Assembly (NCBI GenBank): GCA_025450635.1
Contig: JANWHA010000020.1
Location: 1-37,700, forward strand
Source: Croceibacterium sp.
GTDB lineage: Bacteria > Pseudomonadota > Alphaproteobacteria > Sphingomonadales > Sphingomonadaceae
DNA length: 37,700 nucleotides
Direction of reading: 5' to 3'
The notes beneath the pieces are model-generated. The model did no database searches and had not been told where the DNA came from. It saw only the letters and a list, made by a program, of their open reading frames with translations. A program made the translations under genes and the position numbers. The stretch's first letter is position 1; each line of letters opens with the position of its first letter. Below, piece by piece: positions 1-8,131 of the stretch.

Positions 1-387
1 GCGTGGATGTGGAACACCTTCGAGGCGCACAAGCTGCTGCGCTGGGCGCTCGCGGTGCACGGCCCCGAGGCGCAAGGCCGCCTGAGCGAAGCGCTGTTCC
101 GCGCCCACTTCCAGCAGCGCCGCCCGATCGGCGAGCGCGAGGTCCTGCTCGCCATTGCCGAAGAGCAGGGCTTCGACCGCGCCGAAGCCGCCGCCGCGCT
201 CGACGAGGAGGCCCTCGCCGTCGCCACCCGCCTGGAGGAAAGGCGCGGCCTGCAGATGGGCATCAACTCGGTGCCGAGCTTCATCGTCAACGGCCGTTAC
301 CTGATCCCCGGCGCGCAGGGACCGGAGGTCTACGCCGCCACGCTGCGCAAGGTGGCGGAGATGGCCGAGGCGGGCGCGAGTGGCTAA
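1..387 (+). CDS. DsbA family (FrnE-like) thiol oxidoreductase, 3' part only
   Basis: This is the C-terminal part of a thioredoxin-fold protein of the DsbA/FrnE (2-hydroxychromene-2-carboxylate isomerase-like) family; the start and the N-terminal CxxC region lie before the window. Visible are the helical insertion, rich in Ala, Glu and Arg, and the closing thioredoxin segment with the cis-proline motif (SVPSF) followed by FIVNGRYLIPGAQ, which is typical of FrnE. In this family the enzyme is usually a cytosolic thiol-disulfide oxidoreductase. The TAA stop at 385-387 overlaps the GTG that would start the next gene at 380, so the two were probably co-translated. The exact substrate cannot be told from this part. 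Confidence 0.8.
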   Translation, partial: AWMWNTFEAHKLLRWALAVHGPEAQGRLSEALFRAHFQQRRPIGEREVLLAIAEEQGFDRAEAAAALDEEALAVATRLEERRGLQMGINSVPSFIVNGRYLIPGAQGPEVYAATLRKVAEMAEAGASG

Positions 388-1033
388 CCGTTGGGCCCTC
401 CTTCTGGCGGCGCTGGCGTGACCCGCGTTTGCCTCGCGATACGTCCCAAGCCACGGCTGGGAGGACAAAGAAGATGCGCTGCTCCATGAGCGCTGGTTCG
501 GCGGGCAACTGGCGGCCATGGGCGAACCGGTGCTTGCTTCGTCGCGCGATCTCGATGGTTTCATTCGCCGCTTTCGGCTTACCGCGTTGCCGAGCTTCCG
601 GCCCGGTTTGGCAATACGCGTAGACCAGCGGACGGACGGTGGAGCAAACTTGCATTGGGTCGTGCTCGACGGCGTTGGCGGACATGCCCTGGGCAAGGTG
701 GCCAAACATGGTGACCGCCCACTGAGCCGCGAAGAGGTCGCACGGTTGGCTTCAATGATCGAGCGAGCCAAGCTAGATGAAAAGCCGCAGGAAGAGAAAG
801 CCGTAGAAACCGGGCATTCCGTCACCGGCGACCGAGGTCTTCGCATCTGCGGTGATGGCACGGCATGGATATTCGAAGACTTGCAGCCAACCAACCGGGA
901 TTTCGTTGAGCGAAATTTTTGCTACGCCGACGATCCGGGCCTCAAGCGACTGATCGCTGACGTTTATCTGCTCGCGCCAGCCGATCTGATCAAAGAGCCA
1001 GCGTTCTACTACCCCCAGGGAGTAAGGCCGTAG
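380..1033 (+). pseudogene. Secreted hypothetical protein with an in-frame TGA in its signal peptide
   Basis: Reading from GTG at 380, which overlaps the stop of the preceding gene, the frame encodes MANRWALLLAALA, then TGA (419-421), then PAFASRYVPSHGWEDKED and on without a break to the stop at 1033. Ignoring the TGA this is a classical signal peptide with a cleavage site near AFA-S and a mature protein of about 200 residues. The TGA therefore appears to be a recent nonsense change or a base-call error, and the gene is marked as broken. The next in-frame ATG, at 518, would give a 171-residue protein without an export signal. I recognise no domain in the mature part, which contains two cysteines and a C-terminal FYYPQGVRP. 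Function unknown. Confidence 0.6.
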
Positions 1034-1036
1034 CGC

Positions 1037-1294
1037 TCAGCCGTCCTGCCGCCCGCTCCTGATCTTGTCGAACGTCTTGTCGCCTTTCCGCTCGTTCTGT
1101 GCGGGGTTGTCGCTGCCGGTGGCGGTTTCCACTTCGTCGCCGGTCAGCGTTCCTTCTGCCCGGTGCAGCTCCGCGCGCGAGCCCACGGCGCGGGCAACGT
1201 TGCCGCCCGACGTGCTCCCTTGCGCGGTCGGCATCGAATCCTCCTGCATCCGCTCGATCAGCTCGTTGTCGGGGTGTGGCTTGCGTTCGGTCAT
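1037..1294 (-). CDS. Small acidic hypothetical protein, 85 aa
   Basis: The predicted 85-residue protein starts MTERKPHPDNELIERMQEDS and is very hydrophilic, rich in Glu, Asp, Gly, Ser, Thr and Arg. It has no cysteine and no hydrophobic segment, so it is probably cytosolic and partly disordered. A strong ribosome site (AAAGGAG, near 1303-1309) lies the right distance before the ATG, which is the main support that this is a real gene. It converges on the hypothetical gene ending at 1033 and lies just downstream of the acyl-CoA synthetase on the same strand (52 bp gap). I recognise no family. Confidence 0.6.
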   Translation of the reverse strand: MTERKPHPDNELIERMQEDSMPTAQGSTSGGNVARAVGSRAELHRAEGTLTGDEVETATGSDNPAQNERKGDKTFDKIRSGRQDG

Positions 1295-1346
1295 CGCGGG
1301 TCTCCTTTCCCCGTCAACGGGAAAGGTACGGTGCCCGTTCCGCTTG

Positions 1347-2951
1347 TCAGACGGGCAGGTGCTCGCCTGCCACGAACTGTTCGGCCAGCTTGAATTTCTG
1401 GATCTTGCCGGAGCCGGTCAGGGGCCATTGCTCGACCCACAGCCAGTACTTCGGCGTCTTCTGCGGTGACAGCCGCTCGCGGATGAACGCCTTGAGCTCG
1501 GTTGGACCGGGCTGGCGGCCGTTGCTCGAGCGCATGAAGCAGGCGACCTGCTCGCCGAACTCGGGGCACGGCACGCCGACCACGGCCGCCTCGCCGATGG
1601 CTTCGTGCTCGAGGATCGCGTTCTCGATCTCGGCCGGGAACAGGTTCTCGCCGCCGCGGATGATCATCTCCTTCACCCGGCCGGTGATCGACACGAAGCC
1701 GCGCTCATCCATCCGCCCGAGGTCGCCGGTGTGCAGCCACCCGTCGGCGTCGATCGCGGCGGCGGTGGCTTCCTCGTTGCCGTCATACGCGGCCATGACG
1801 TGGTAGCCGCGCGTGCAGATTTCGCCCTGCGCGCCAATCGGCAGGATGGCCCCATCGTGCGGATCGCGGATCGCCACTTCGACGCCCGGCACAGGTCGCC
1901 CGACCGTGCTCGTCCGCTCGGCCAGCGGATCGTCGTGACAGGCGAAGCTGATCGCCGGTGAGGACTCGGTTTGGCCGTAGCCGATCTGGACGATCGCGCC
2001 GAAAGCCTTGGCGGCGCGGGCGATGAGGTCCGGCGGCACCATCGCGCCGCCCGAGGCGATCCGCTCGAGGCAGGTCAGGTCGCGGCCGGCTTGCGCGGCT
2101 TCGGCCAGCAGCGCGTGGATCATCGTCGGCACGGCAAAGGTGAAACCAGTCCGCTCGCGCTCGATCGCCCGGGCGACGGCTTGCGGCTCGAACAGCGGCG
2201 GCAGCACGATCTCCCCTCCCGGCGCGATCGCGCCGAGGCAGCTGATGCCGCAGCCGGCGGTATGGAACAGCGGCATGAGAAGGATGAAGCGATCGCCGGC
2301 GGTCAGGCCCAGGCGGGCGATGAAATCGGCCGCGTTGCGCACCAGCGAGTGATGCCGCAGCAACGCGCCCTTGGGGAAGCCGGTCGTGCCGGAAGTGAAC
2401 TGGATCTGGGCGAAGTCCTCGGGCCGAACCGGTGGCAGCGTGCCGCGATCGCGCCCTTCGAACAGGGCGGCGTGGTCGGTCAGGTCGATGACATGGCGGA
2501 CCCCGGGCAGCTCCGCGGCGACCTCTTCGGCGATCGCCCGCAACGGGTTGCCGCGGAAGTCCTCGACGCAATAGACCGCTTCCGACCGCGACCGCTCGAG
2601 CATGTACCTAAGCTCGCGCTTTTGCGAGGCGGGGTTGATGGTGGCTACGATCAGCCCGGCCAGGGCCGCGCCAAAGTGGAACAGCACCCATTCAGGCACA
2701 TTGTTGGCGAAGATCGCCACCCGCGCGCCCGGCGCGTGCCGGCTGGCGAGCGCCCGGCCGAGGCGCTCGGCGTCCGCCAGCAGGCGGGCATAGGTCCAGC
2801 CGCGGCCGCGCTCGCCGTCTTCGCGGATTTCCTGCAGCGCGGGCGCCTCCGGCCAGCGCGCGGCGCGGGTGCGCAGCAGGTCGCCGATCGTCAGCATTTC
2901 GTCCGAGCCGCCCGGCGCGGCCGGCCAATAGGATTGAGTCAGGCGTTCCAC
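1347..2951 (-). CDS. AMP-dependent acyl-CoA synthetase/ligase
   Basis: An adenylate-forming enzyme of the ANL superfamily, about 534 residues. It activates a carboxylic acid, probably a fatty or other organic acid, to acyl-AMP and then acyl-CoA. All landmarks are present: phosphate-binding loop FTSGTTGFPKG (about residues 185-195), the GYGQTE motif (about 324-329), TGD (about 408), the hinge GRVKE (about 424-428) and the C-terminal catalytic lysine in LTGSGKIQKF. I prefer the GTG at 2951 (VERLTQSYW), because a GGGGGGA ribosome site sits about 7 bases before it; an upstream GTG at 2966 falls at that site. No neighbouring gene indicates the substrate. The overall type (FadD-like, broad-range acyl-CoA synthetase) is firm, the specificity is not. 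Confidence 0.88.
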   Translation of the reverse strand: MERLTQSYWPAAPGGSDEMLTIGDLLRTRAARWPEAPALQEIREDGERGRGWTYARLLADAERLGRALASRHAPGARVAIFANNVPEWVLFHFGAALAGLIVATINPASQKRELRYMLERSRSEAVYCVEDFRGNPLRAIAEEVAAELPGVRHVIDLTDHAALFEGRDRGTLPPVRPEDFAQIQFTSGTTGFPKGALLRHHSLVRNAADFIARLGLTAGDRFILLMPLFHTAGCGISCLGAIAPGGEIVLPPLFEPQAVARAIERERTGFTFAVPTMIHALLAEAAQAGRDLTCLERIASGGAMVPPDLIARAAKAFGAIVQIGYGQTESSPAISFACHDDPLAERTSTVGRPVPGVEVAIRDPHDGAILPIGAQGEICTRGYHVMAAYDGNEEATAAAIDADGWLHTGDLGRMDERGFVSITGRVKEMIIRGGENLFPAEIENAILEHEAIGEAAVVGVPCPEFGEQVACFMRSSNGRQPGPTELKAFIRERLSPQKTPKYWLWVEQWPLTGSGKIQKFKLAEQFVAGEHLPV

Positions 2952-3013
2952 GCGGCATCCCCCCACGTGCCGGCGACCCTCCGGCGCGAAAAGGTGTGCG
3001 ATAGATCGGCCGG

Positions 3014-3406
3014 TTAGTCGAGTCCCAGCGAGGCCAGCTTGCGGATCAGCCGCCCCGGCAGCGCGTCGCCGGCGGGCTCACCCTCGGCCAGGTCCCGCGG
3101 AGCGTCGCGGTCCTCGAGGTAGCGCCAGCCCTGGTGCGCGCGCTTGGCGCGGGGGCGGACGAGGATCAGCTTGGGCGCGAGGGCAATGGTCCAGCGGCCG
3201 TCTTCACGCTGCTCGAAGCGGAGGATTTCGCTGCGCGCGACGATGGCGTGCTCGATGATCCAGTAGAGCGAGCCGCCGATCATCTCCTCGTGCCGCTTGG
3301 GCAGGTAGCGGGTGGTCATGAGCGCCTCGCTTCCCTGCTCAACCCACCGGCGCAGGTTCTCGACGCTGCCCGAGCGGTAAGCGATCTTGGTCATGTGCAG
3401 CGGCAT
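3014..3406 (-). CDS. DUF1489 family protein
   Basis: A 130-residue protein that matches the alphaproteobacterial DUF1489 family as I know it: N-terminal MTKIAYRSGSVENLRRW, the central GGSLYWIIEHAIVARSEIL, and the late PRAKRAHQGWRYL. The function of the family is unknown to me. It is predicted to be soluble, with no signal or membrane segment. Its start lies 5 bases downstream of the mgtE stop, so the two form an operon, but I know of no functional link. An internal ATG four codons later (MTKIAY) is an equally good start. Confidence 0.75.
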   Translation of the reverse strand: MPLHMTKIAYRSGSVENLRRWVEQGSEALMTTRYLPKRHEEMIGGSLYWIIEHAIVARSEILRFEQREDGRWTIALAPKLILVRPRAKRAHQGWRYLEDRDAPRDLAEGEPAGDALPGRLIRKLASLGLD

Positions 3407-3411
3407 CGCGG

Positions 3412-4827
3412 TCAGTGGAGGTGAAACAGGGCGGCGAGGCCGAGGAAGCTGAAGAAGCCCATCACGTCGGTCATCGTGGTGACAAAGACGGTCGAGGTCA
3501 CCGCGGGGTCAAGCCGGAGCTTGTCGAGCGCGACCGGGACGACGACGCCGGAAAGCCCCGCGGTCACGCTGTTGATGACCATCGCGGCCAGCAGGACCGC
3601 CGACAGCGCCCAGTCGCCGTAGATGACCTGGCATCCCGCGGCCATCAGCACGCCAAGCCCGAAGCCGTTGGCCAGCGCGATCCACAATTCGCGGGCTACG
3701 ATCCGCCAGGTGTTGCTGCTGGTCAGCTGGTTGGTGGCGAGCGCGCGGACGACCACGGCCATCGTCTGCGTGCCCGCGTTACCGCCCATGCCGGCGACAA
3801 TGGGCATCAGCACGGCGAGCGTGACGAGACGCGAGATCGTGCCCTGGAAGGCGGACACCACGGCCGCCGCCAGGATCGCGGTCCACAGGTTGACGAACAG
3901 CCACCACATGCGGCTGCGGATAGTGCGCGGCAACGGCTCGTTGATGTCGCCATCGCCGGCGCCGGACAGGCGCAGGATGTCCTCGCCGGCTTCCTCGGAG
4001 ATGATGTGGACGATGTCGTCGACCGTCAGCTGGCCGACCAGGCGGCCGCTTTCGTCGACCACCGCCGCGCTGATCAGCGCGTATTTCTGGAACCGGAGAG
4101 CGACTTCTTCCTGGTCCATGGTCACCGGGATGAGCGTCTGGTCGCGCTTCATCACGTCGGCGAGGGCGACGGTGCGCGGCGTGCGCAGCACCCAGCTGAG
4201 CGCGCAAGTGCCGACCGGCTTGTGCAGCGCATCGACCACGAACACTTCCCAGAACTCGGTCGGCAGCTCCTCGTGCTCGCGCAAGTAGTCGATCAGGCCG
4301 CCGACGGTCATGTGCTCGGGCACCGCGACGAACTCGCGCTGCATCAGGCGGCCGGCGGTCTCCTCCGGATAGGCCAGCGCGCTCTCGATCGCCGCGCGGT
4401 CCTCCGGCTCCATCTCGGCGAGGATTGCGCGCTGGTCCTCGGGCTCGAGGTCTTCGAGCAACTGCACCGCGTCGTCGGTGTCGAGCTGCTCGGCGATGTC
4501 GGCCACCGCGGCGTGCGGCAGCGCCTCGATCATGTCCTCGCGGACATAATCGTTGAGCTCGGCGATGACGTCGGGCGTCAGCAAGTCGGTGATCGCCTTG
4601 GCCAGCGCGGTCCGCTCGTCGTGGTCGAGGAGCTCGAACAAGTCGGCGATGTCGGCCGGGTGGAGCGGCTCGACCAGCTCGTAGGCGCGGCTTTCGTCGT
4701 GGGCTTCCAGGGCCTCCTCGACGGCGCGGACGAATTCGGGCTTCAGCCGGTTCTCTTCGTCGAGCTCGTCGCCGTCCTCCGGCGGGGCGGCGTCGGGCGC
4801 CAGCTCGTCGATCTCGGTCTCGGCCAT
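3412..4827 (-). CDS. mgtE: Magnesium channel/transporter MgtE
   Basis: A 471-residue inner-membrane Mg2+ channel. The order of parts is the family standard: an acidic N-terminal helical domain (about residues 25-140, with repeated LHPADIADLFE-like and EDQRAILAEMEPEDRAAI segments), a CBS pair (about 150-275) that senses cytosolic Mg2+, a plug helix, and five membrane segments (about 305-470). The signature PIVAGMGGNAGTQ lines the pore, and the conserved aspartate near the end (TTMTDVMGFF) is present. The start is ATG with AGGGA upstream. It is divergent from the cyclophilin gene across 97 bases; I saw no M-box-like leader in that short space. DUF1489 follows in the same operon. Confidence 0.95.
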   Translation of the reverse strand: MAETEIDELAPDAAPPEDGDELDEENRLKPEFVRAVEEALEAHDESRAYELVEPLHPADIADLFELLDHDERTALAKAITDLLTPDVIAELNDYVREDMIEALPHAAVADIAEQLDTDDAVQLLEDLEPEDQRAILAEMEPEDRAAIESALAYPEETAGRLMQREFVAVPEHMTVGGLIDYLREHEELPTEFWEVFVVDALHKPVGTCALSWVLRTPRTVALADVMKRDQTLIPVTMDQEEVALRFQKYALISAAVVDESGRLVGQLTVDDIVHIISEEAGEDILRLSGAGDGDINEPLPRTIRSRMWWLFVNLWTAILAAAVVSAFQGTISRLVTLAVLMPIVAGMGGNAGTQTMAVVVRALATNQLTSSNTWRIVARELWIALANGFGLGVLMAAGCQVIYGDWALSAVLLAAMVINSVTAGLSGVVVPVALDKLRLDPAVTSTVFVTTMTDVMGFFSFLGLAALFHLH

Positions 4828-4869
4828 CGCGGCTTCCCTATGCCGCTCGGGGGCAAAAGCAAGCGAAGG

Positions 4870-4897
4870 GTGACAACGCCTTTTCGGGCTCTATATC
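4870..4897 (+). promoter_or_regulatory. Candidate promoter of the cyclophilin gene
   Basis: A -35-like GTGACA (4870-4875) and a -10-like TATATC (4892-4897) are separated by 16 bases and lie about 30 bases before the ATG at 4925, in the mgtE/ppi divergent gap. Fit to the sigma-70 consensus is moderate (five of six and four of six). It is a visual match only. Confidence 0.35.
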
Positions 4898-4924
4898 GGC
4901 CGCTCACCCGACAGGAGACAGACA

Positions 4925-5389
4925 ATGGCCGACGACACGCTCACCCTCACGCTCGACACCGGCAACGGGGAGGGGGGCGACGTGGTAATCAAGCTGCGGC
5001 CCGACCTCGCGCCAGGCCATGTGGCGCGGATTACCGAGCTGGCCAACGCGGGCTTCTACGACGGCGTGGTGTTCCACCGCGTGATCCCCGGCTTCATGGC
5101 CCAGGGCGGCGATCCGACCGGCACCGGCATGAGCGGCAGCGACAAACCCGACCTCAAGGCCGAGTTCAACGCCGAGCCGCACGTGCGCGGCACTTGCTCC
5201 ATGGCCCGCACCCAGGTGCCCGACAGCGCCAACAGCCAGTTCTTCATCTGCTTCGACGACGCGCGCTTCCTCGACAAGCAGTACACGGTGTGGGGCAACG
5301 TGATCAGCGGCATGGAGCACGTCGACGCGCTGCCGAAGGGCGAGCCGCCGCGCAATCCGGGCAAGATCGTCAAGGCGACGGTGGGCTGA
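4925..5389 (+). CDS. Peptidyl-prolyl cis-trans isomerase, cyclophilin type
   Basis: A 154-residue single-domain cyclophilin that speeds cis-trans isomerisation of X-Pro bonds. Visible motifs are the catalytic FHRVIPGFMAQGGDPTGTG (about 45-63), with the arginine of FHR, and NSQFFICF (about 99-106). No signal peptide is present, so this is the cytosolic PpiB-like form. The ATG at 4925 has an AGGAGA ribosome site 7 to 8 bases upstream. It stands alone on its strand, divergent from mgtE and convergent with the TonB-domain remnant. Confidence 0.95.
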   Translation: MADDTLTLTLDTGNGEGGDVVIKLRPDLAPGHVARITELANAGFYDGVVFHRVIPGFMAQGGDPTGTGMSGSDKPDLKAEFNAEPHVRGTCSMARTQVPDSANSQFFICFDDARFLDKQYTVWGNVISGMEHVDALPKGEPPRNPGKIVKATVG

Positions 5390-5412
5390 CTCCGGTAGCT
5401 TGACCGGGCCGA

Positions 5413-5700
5413 TCAATCGACCCGGAAGTCCACCAGTGTCACCCAATAGCTGGCGACCGGCTTGCCGTTCTGATCCAGCGCCGGTTCGAACTCCAGCGCA
5501 TGTTGGAGATCCGCGCAGGTGCTCTTCTCGAATGCGGGATCGGCCAGCGGCATCTGGATGGAGCATCCCGCGACGTTGCCCCGTTCGTCGATCGCCAGCC
5601 GCACGTTGACGACCCCGGGCATGCCTTTGGCGAGCATCTTCGGCGGGTAGTCCATCATCCGATCGACCGAAGCGCGATTGACCGGAACGCAGCGGGTCGT
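5413..5700 (-). pseudogene. Remnant of a TonB C-terminal domain protein
   Basis: The 81 residues from the first ATG (5658) carry most of a TonB C-terminal domain: MDYPPKMLAKGMPGVVNVRL, then VAGCSIQ and a closing FEPALDQNGKPVASYWVTLV. This domain normally sits at the end of a longer periplasmic protein that links the inner-membrane ExbBD motor to outer-membrane receptors. Extending the frame upstream gives TTRCVPVNRASVDR without a start codon before a TGA at 5701-5703; beyond that are 13 more sense codons and then a stop at the end of the LysR gene. No membrane anchor or signal peptide remains. I read it as the 3' end of a larger gene whose front has been lost. A short expressed protein from 5658 is possible but would be cytosolic and unanchored. 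Confidence 0.55.
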
Positions 5701-5742
5701 TCAGGTATCGGCTGGACCGGTGTTGGGCCGCAACGCAAGGTT

Positions 5743-6627
5743 CTAGAGACCCGTCTCGATCAGCCAGTCATGGAAGATCCGCACCTGACGGTTCTGCAGG
5801 TCCATCGGGCGGCACACGAACCAGTAGCTGTAGGGACTTTGCACCTCGATATCGAACAGCTGCGCCAGGCGCGGGTCGCGCGCGCGTTTGAGGTGGTCGT
5901 CATGCATCATCGCGATGCCGAGGCCCTGCGCGGCGGCTTCGAGGATCAGCGGCCCGGAATCGAAATGATCGACCGCCGCCGGTTGCAGGCGGGGCATGCC
6001 GATGGCGGCTTTCCATGCGTCGAAGCTTTGCGGCAAGTCGCTGTGGATGAGGAAGGTTTGCTTCTCGAGCGTCTCGATGCCCGGATTGGGCCCGAGCTGA
6101 TCGGCCAGCTCGCGGCTGCAGATGGCGTGGACCATATTGTGATCGAGTTGCACCGCATGCAACCCGGGTTCGGGCCGGGTGGTCAGCAGGACCGCCGCGT
6201 CGAGCGTGTCTCCGACGCGGTCGATCAGGTGCGGGGCGGTGTCGATGTCGATGTGCAGGCGGGGATGCAGGCGGCGCAGCTCGGGCAGGCGCGGGAACAG
6301 CCGCTGCGTGCTGAACAGCGGCGGGACGCCCAGCCGCAGGCGTAGCAGCTGCAGGTTCTCGGACTGGTTCTCCACCGCCGACGCCAGCGCGTCCATGTGC
6401 GGGTGCACGGCGTCGTAGAACGTCCGGCCTTCGTCGGTCAGCTTCATCGTCTGGCCGGAGCGCGAGAACAGCTTCTTGCCGGTAAAGTGCTCGAGGTTGC
6501 CGATGCGCCGCGACAGCGCCGAGGGGCTCAGGCCCAGCTCGGCCGCCGCCGCCCGGGCCGAGCCGAGCCGGACGGTGCGCATGAACGCTTCGAGCGCGCG
6601 CAAAGGCGGAAGGCGGCGGATTGGCAC
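5743..6627 (-). CDS. LysR-type transcriptional regulator (GcvA-like)
   Basis: A 294-residue LysR regulator. The N-terminal winged helix (about 1-65) opens LPPLRALEAFMRTVRLGSAR and contains the recognition helix region LSPSALSRRIGNLE. The effector domain (about 90-294) has the periplasmic-binding-protein fold with the typical late segment GLGIAMMHDDHL. The opening style (RLPPLRALEAF) resembles the GcvA/AmpR branch. It lies 50 bases downstream of corC on the same strand and has no divergent partner, so its target cannot be inferred from context. The TonB remnant follows it. Confidence 0.88.
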   Translation of the reverse strand: MPIRRLPPLRALEAFMRTVRLGSARAAAAELGLSPSALSRRIGNLEHFTGKKLFSRSGQTMKLTDEGRTFYDAVHPHMDALASAVENQSENLQLLRLRLGVPPLFSTQRLFPRLPELRRLHPRLHIDIDTAPHLIDRVGDTLDAAVLLTTRPEPGLHAVQLDHNMVHAICSRELADQLGPNPGIETLEKQTFLIHSDLPQSFDAWKAAIGMPRLQPAAVDHFDSGPLILEAAAQGLGIAMMHDDHLKRARDPRLAQLFDIEVQSPYSYWFVCRPMDLQNRQVRIFHDWLIETGL

Positions 6628-6677
6628 GCGCGATTCTGTTCAGTATTTTGCAACTTCTGTCGAGTGGGAAGGCGCGC

Positions 6678-7613
6678 TTATTCGCCGTGCGAATGCGGGT
6701 GCGGCTCCGGCTGGTGCAGGCGCAGGCGGGTGACGTGCGTCTCGTCGCCGGCGGTCACCTCGATCCGCCAGCCGCTCGGATGAGCGAGGATCGCCCCGGG
6801 CTGAGGCACCTCCCCCGCGAGCACGAAGGCGAGGCCGCCGAGGGTGTCGACCGCCTCGTCGACTTCCGCGAGACGAGCATCGCAAACGATGTCCGCCACG
6901 TCGTCCAGCTCGGCGCGGGCGTCGGCGTCCCACATGCCGTCGCCGATGGCGGTGATCAGCGCCACCGGGGCCTCGTCGTGCTCGTCCTCAATGTGGCCGA
7001 CGATTTCCTCGACCAGGTCCTCGATGGTGATGATCCCGTCGGTGCCGGAGAATTCGTCGACAACGATCGCCAGGTGAGTTCGGTGGGTCCGCATGTCGAC
7101 CAGTACGTCGAGCGCCCCGCGCGCCTGCGGCACGTAAAGCGGCTGGCGCATCAGCGTGGTCCAGTCCTCGGGCGGCGTCAGGCCGGTGGCGATGATCGTG
7201 AAGACGTCGCGGATGTGAACCATGCCGATCACCTCGTCGAGCGTGTCGCGATAGACGGGCATCCGTGAATGGCCATGCTCGGCGAACTGCGCGACGAGCT
7301 CGTCCCAGCTGGCGCCGGCCGAGATGGCGACGATCTCGCCCCGGGGGATCGCCACGTCGTCGGCATCGTGTTCGCTGAAGTGCAACAGGTTGCGCAGCAT
7401 CGTCAGCTCGAGCGGCGACAGGTCGCCTTTGGCCGGGGCTTCGTCGCCGGTCGCCTGCTCGTCCTCGTGCTCGTCGATGGCTTCCTCGAGCTGCGCGCGC
7501 AGCGAGGTGTCGGTGTCGCCGGTGTCGAACAGTTTGCGGATCGCCTTCAGCAGGCCGCCGCTACTGTCCGCGTCTCCGTGCTGGGAGTCGCCGGATCTGG
7601 AATGGTCGGGCAT
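6678..7613 (-). CDS. CorC/HlyC-type CBS domain protein
   Basis: A 311-residue hemolysin-C/CorC family protein. It has an acidic N-terminal stretch, two CBS domains (about 90-205, with HSRMPVYRDTLDEVIGMVHIRDVF and a second TDGIITIEDLVEEIVG segment) and a C-terminal CorC_HlyC transporter-associated domain (about 220-300). There is no DUF21 membrane domain, so this is the short cytosolic form often encoded beside ybeY. The family is linked to Mg2+/Co2+ homeostasis, but its biochemical role is not settled. It is the last gene of the phoH-ybeY-corC run, with 11 bases between it and ybeY. Confidence 0.9.
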   Translation of the reverse strand: MPDHSRSGDSQHGDADSSGGLLKAIRKLFDTGDTDTSLRAQLEEAIDEHEDEQATGDEAPAKGDLSPLELTMLRNLLHFSEHDADDVAIPRGEIVAISAGASWDELVAQFAEHGHSRMPVYRDTLDEVIGMVHIRDVFTIIATGLTPPEDWTTLMRQPLYVPQARGALDVLVDMRTHRTHLAIVVDEFSGTDGIITIEDLVEEIVGHIEDEHDEAPVALITAIGDGMWDADARAELDDVADIVCDARLAEVDEAVDTLGGLAFVLAGEVPQPGAILAHPSGWRIEVTAGDETHVTRLRLHQPEPHPHSHGE

Positions 7614-7624
7614 CGCCCTGGTCT

Positions 7625-8125
7625 CTACCCCTGTCCTTGGTCGCGGTCGTCATATGGGTCCGCGACCCCGATCAGCGCAAGCGCCTTCACTTCCAGCGCC
7701 TCCATCGCCTCGGCTTCTTCGGCGCCCAGTTCGTGGTCGTATCCGGCGAGATGGAGCAGGCCGTGAACGATAAGGTGAGCGGTGTGGTGCTCGAGCGGAA
7801 CGGCCTTTGCGGCGGCTTCACGGCTGCAGGTCTCAAACGCCAGCACAACATCGCCGAGCAGCTCGGGTGGTCCGTCGCTTGCAAGCTCAAGCAGGTCGGC
7901 TCGTTCGATCATCGGGAACGAGAGCACGTTGGTCGGCTTGTCACGCTCGCGCCATAGGCGGTTGAGCCCGCGGACCTCGTCGTCCGACGTGAGCAGAATG
8001 CTGGCGGAAAGACGCGGATTGGCGAGTTCGGGCGCGACTCTGGCGAGCGCGGCGGCGGACCGATCGGAAAGATCCTCCCACGGCCCCGCCGGCCACGGCT
8101 CCTCGATATCGACGTCGAGCTCCAC
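7625..8125 (-). CDS. ybeY: Endoribonuclease YbeY (rRNA maturation factor)
   Basis: A 166-residue metalloprotein of the YbeY family, needed for 16S rRNA 3'-end processing and late 30S quality control. The metal-binding signature HGLLHLAGYDHE (about 121-132, His121, His125, His131) is complete, and TNVLSFP (about 65-71) is present. It is 6 bases downstream of phoH and 11 upstream of corC, the usual cluster. Confidence 0.95.
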   Translation of the reverse strand: MELDVDIEEPWPAGPWEDLSDRSAAALARVAPELANPRLSASILLTSDDEVRGLNRLWRERDKPTNVLSFPMIERADLLELASDGPPELLGDVVLAFETCSREAAAKAVPLEHHTAHLIVHGLLHLAGYDHELGAEEAEAMEALEVKALALIGVADPYDDRDQGQG

Positions 8126-8131
8126 TGCCGT

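Noticed and set aside
419-421. TGA read as selenocysteine
   Set aside because: It is in a signal peptide, not at a redox site, and no SECIS-like hairpin stands out after it.
1971-3017. 348-codon frame antisense to the acyl-CoA synthetase
   Set aside because: Mirror of a complete enzyme with all catalytic motifs; no recognisable protein features of its own.
4828-4924. Mg2+ riboswitch before mgtE
   Set aside because: The gap to the divergent cyclophilin is under 100 bases and shows no M-box-like structure.
3415-5403. 662-codon open frame antisense to mgtE
   Set aside because: Its protein is a monotonous Arg/Asp/Gly/His mixture without domains, and mgtE on the other strand is complete. It is a high-GC shadow.
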